In this document: one piece after another, positions 62,167 to 64,000 of the stretch
How the letters are laid out: every line of letters starts with the position of its first letter
How positions within the stretch are numbered: the stretch's first letter is position 1
Assembly (NCBI RefSeq): GCF_001886695.1
Contig: NZ_CP018097.1
Coordinates: 682,001-746,000 of the forward strand
Length of the DNA: 64,000 nucleotides
Source of the DNA: Aurantiacibacter gangjinensis
Lineage (GTDB): Bacteria; Pseudomonadota; Alphaproteobacteria; Sphingomonadales; Sphingomonadaceae
Reading direction: 5' to 3'
Program-made: the position numbers and the translations under genes
Notes under the pieces: model-generated
Database searches by the model: none
What the model saw: only the letters and a program-made list of their open reading frames with translations
Told to the model about the DNA's origin: nothing

Positions 62167-62835
62167 ATGACCCGCACTCTGCCAATCGCCGCCGCCGTCG
62201 CAGCCCTTGCTGCCGGGCTAGGCTCCGCCCCCGCTGCCGCGCAAAGCCAGCCGGGCGACCGGGTCAACACCGTCATCATCTATGGCGACGACGAATGCCC
62301 CACGTCCACTGGCGACACGATTACGGTCTGCGCGCGGCTGGACGAGAGCGAGCGCTATCGCATTCCGCCCAATCTGCGCTTCAGCAATTCGCCCGAAAAC
62401 GAAAGCTGGAGCGAGCGCGTCCGCTCGCTGGAAACCGTCGGCGATTTCGGCCCGCTATCCTGTACGCCCGTTGGCGCAGGCGGGGAACTGGGCTGTACGC
62501 TCGAGATGATCGAGCGCGCCTATGAAGAGCGCGAAAGCGGCAGCACCGTCCGCTTTGCCGAGCTGATCGCCGCCGAGCGGGCAGAGCGCCTGTCCACCAT
62601 CGATGCAGAGGCCGCTGCGATGCAGGCCCGCGTCGAGGAGCTGGAAGAGGCCGAATTACAGCGCCGCCGCCAAGCGCAGGCGCAGCCCGTGGGTGCCGAA
62701 GTGGTCGATCCCGATGCACCGCCGCCCGAAATCCTCGATCCGGACCGCGTGCCGCCGGGCGATCTGCCCGCGCAGCCTCTGGATGACGGCGAAGACGAAG
62801 GTCCGCGCCCGATCGGTCCGACACCGCAGCCGTAA
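62167..62835 (+). CDS. Secreted protein of unknown function
   Basis: 222 residues. Signal peptide (1-26, ending AAAQ), a conserved head with DDECPTSTGDTITVCARLDE and ERYRIPPNLR, a Glu/Ala-rich coiled coil (about 115-175), and a Pro/Asp-rich tail. The ECP...VCARLDESERYRIP head resembles short secreted sphingomonad proteins of unknown role, a personal recognition without a family name. Confidence 0.75.
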   Translation: MTRTLPIAAAVAALAAGLGSAPAAAQSQPGDRVNTVIIYGDDECPTSTGDTITVCARLDESERYRIPPNLRFSNSPENESWSERVRSLETVGDFGPLSCTPVGAGGELGCTLEMIERAYEERESGSTVRFAELIAAERAERLSTIDAEAAAMQARVEELEEAELQRRRQAQAQPVGAEVVDPDAPPPEILDPDRVPPGDLPAQPLDDGEDEGPRPIGPTPQP

Positions 62836-62856
62836 AACTCCGGCAATTCCGACCGA

Positions 62857-63660
62857 TCAGGTCAGCGCGATATCGGGCGCATCTTCCTGCTTCATGCCGA
62901 CCACGTGATAGCCGGCGTCTACATGATGGACCTCGCCCGTCACGCCGGATGACAGGTCGGAGCAAAAATAGAGGCCCGATCCGCCCACATCGTCGATAGT
63001 GACATTGCGGCGCATGGGCGCGTTCAGCTCGTTCCATTTAAGGATGTAGCGGAAATCGCCGATGCCGCTCGCAGCCAGCGTCTTGATCGGCCCGGCGCTG
63101 ATCGCGTTCACACGGATGTTGTCCGGCCCAAGATCGTTGGCGAGATATTGCACGCTCGTTTCCAGCGCCGCCTTGGCCACCCCCATCACATTGTAATGCG
63201 GCACGACCTTTTCGGCGCCGTAATAGGTGAGCGTGAGGATGCTGCCGCCATCTTTCATCAGCGGCGCGGCGCGCTTGGCGGCGGCGACCAGCGAATAGGC
63301 CGAGATGTTCATCGTGTTCAGGAAATTCTCGAGGCTGGTATCGAGATACTTGCCGCGCAGCTCGTTCTTGTCGGAAAAGCCGATGGCATGGACGAGGAAA
63401 TCGAGCTTGCCCCAGCGGCTCTCGATTTCGGCAAAGGCGGCGTCCATCGCATCCATATCGGCCACATCGCACTGGATCAGGAGATCGCTGCCCACGCGCT
63501 CTGCCAGCGGGCCGACGCGCTTGGCCAGCGCCTCGACCGGGTAGGAGAACGCCATTTCGGCGCCCTGCTCATGCAGCTTCTGCGCGATGCCCCAGGCCAG
63601 CGACTTGTCGTTGGCGAGGCCCATGATCAGCCCCTTCTTGCCCTGCATCAGTCCGGTCAT
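62857..63660 (-). CDS. fabI: Enoyl-[acyl-carrier-protein] reductase (NADH), FabI
   Basis: 267 residues. Last step of fatty acid elongation. GLMQGKKGLIMGLANDKS start, SYPVEALAKRV, and the active site Tyr-Lys in YGAEKVVPHYNVMGVAK. No sign of the triclosan-resistant alternatives in this window. Overlaps the upstream YihY stop by four bases (ATGA). Confidence 0.95.
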   Translation of the reverse strand: MTGLMQGKKGLIMGLANDKSLAWGIAQKLHEQGAEMAFSYPVEALAKRVGPLAERVGSDLLIQCDVADMDAMDAAFAEIESRWGKLDFLVHAIGFSDKNELRGKYLDTSLENFLNTMNISAYSLVAAAKRAAPLMKDGGSILTLTYYGAEKVVPHYNVMGVAKAALETSVQYLANDLGPDNIRVNAISAGPIKTLAASGIGDFRYILKWNELNAPMRRNVTIDDVGGSGLYFCSDLSSGVTGEVHHVDAGYHVVGMKQEDAPDIALT

Positions 63661-64000
63661 GCGGCAGTGTCCTCCAGTCTGGCAGGCGAGTCGTGATCGC
63701 CCGCAATTTCGGTCTCTGTTTCGTCCAATGGCTCGCCATCCGCGTCCTCATCGGTCGGTTCGGCAAGGGCGGCGTTGAGCTCCGCGCCTGCGACCATCCC
63801 TAAGCCCACCAGCCAGAAAAAGAAAAGCGCGATCATGAAGCCGGCCAGCGATCCGTAGGTGAGGTTGTAGCTGAACAGGCTGCGCAACACGGGCGGCAGC
63901 GCCAGCGTTACCGTGATCCACCAGCCCGCCGTCAGCGAGGCGCCCGGCCATTTGGGATATTTCTTGCCGCGATAGGCGGCGGGCGTCAGCGCCACGAAGA
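63657..64000 (-). CDS. YihY/BrkB family inner-membrane protein, C-terminal part (cut by window edge)
   Basis: The open frame continues past 64000. The visible 113 residues include AAYRGKKYPKWPGASLTAG, the hydrophobic FSYNLTYGSLAGFMIALFF segment equivalent to YNATYGSLGAVI of the copy at 30923, and an acidic tail rich in Asp and Glu. Second family member in the window. Confidence 0.85.
   Translation of the reverse strand, partial: FVALTPAAYRGKKYPKWPGASLTAGWWITVTLALPPVLRSLFSYNLTYGSLAGFMIALFFFWLVGLGMVAGAELNAALAEPTDEDADGEPLDETETEIAGDHDSPARLEDTAA

Noticed and set aside
1-64000. tRNA, rRNA, CRISPR arrays, insertion sequences or prophage
   Set aside because: No cloverleaf-like segment, spaced direct repeats, transposase or integrase motifs were seen on either strand; small RNAs cannot be excluded without a search.

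Overview
The window looks like a chromosomal, origin-proximal segment from an alphaproteobacterium of the order Sphingomonadales, most likely an Erythrobacteraceae-type marine bacterium. This rests on the high GC content, the family-restricted proteins (DUF2497/PopZ-like, DUF1491, DUF6489, DUF1192, TrcR/DUF1013, bactofilin-M23 pair) and the gene order PPSR-maf-aroE-coaE-dnaQ facing hemE-hemJ-rho-mnmE-mnmG-rsmG-parA-parB, which is the order around the Caulobacter-type replication origin. No taxonomic search was possible, so the assignment is by recognition only.

Layout. 1-7.1 kb: partial membrane sensor, class I fumarase, a degenerate Pcm-like methyltransferase, TolC, PopZ-like protein, a 2Fe-2S protein, a CBS-pair protein, ErpA and exonuclease III. 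7.15-7.46 kb: an intergenic repeat whose second copy lies inverted at 57.65-57.86 kb. 7.5-14.0 kb, mostly minus strand: SleB hydrolase, DUF1491, thioesterase, PtsN, long HPF, then the tightly overlapping operon ppsR-maf-aroE-coaE-dnaQ. 14.0-14.3 kb: a non-coding, partly AT-rich gap that is the best oriC candidate. 14.3-24.8 kb, mostly plus strand: hemE, hemJ, rho, a lower-GC insert with a DUF1508 microprotein and a divergent MerR-type regulator, a dienelactone hydrolase, then mnmE, mnmG, rsmG, parA and parB. Five parS palindromes are spread over 3.6 kb of this stretch.

24.8-48.4 kb: envelope and stress genes (glycine-zipper protein, free methionine sulfoxide reductase, PQQ-type dehydrogenase, Sua5, two lipoproteins, CarD, YihY, FdxA, S4 protein, SUV3-like helicase), an M23 peptidase, hemB, a GNAT, a membrane-anchored spermidine-synthase-like protein, gamma carbonic anhydrase, the ligase/exonuclease repair pair, an M1 peptidase and ClpA. 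48.5-55 kb: quinone oxidoreductase, lipoprotein, LpxH-like phosphatase with a glycosyltransferase, TrcR with a hairpin in its leader, bactofilin overlapping an M23 peptidase. 55.2-64 kb: proA-nadD-rsfS-(repeat)-rlmH-envC-ctpA-dsbB-coq7, a secreted protein, fabI and a truncated second YihY.

The window is overwhelmingly housekeeping. No prophage, insertion sequence, CRISPR array, tRNA or rRNA was seen. The parts least explained by known genes are the inverted-copy intergenic repeat, the lower-GC DUF1508/MerR module that interrupts the rho-mnmE neighbourhood, the parS cluster written through three coding frames, and the hairpins directly upstream of trcR and rlmH.
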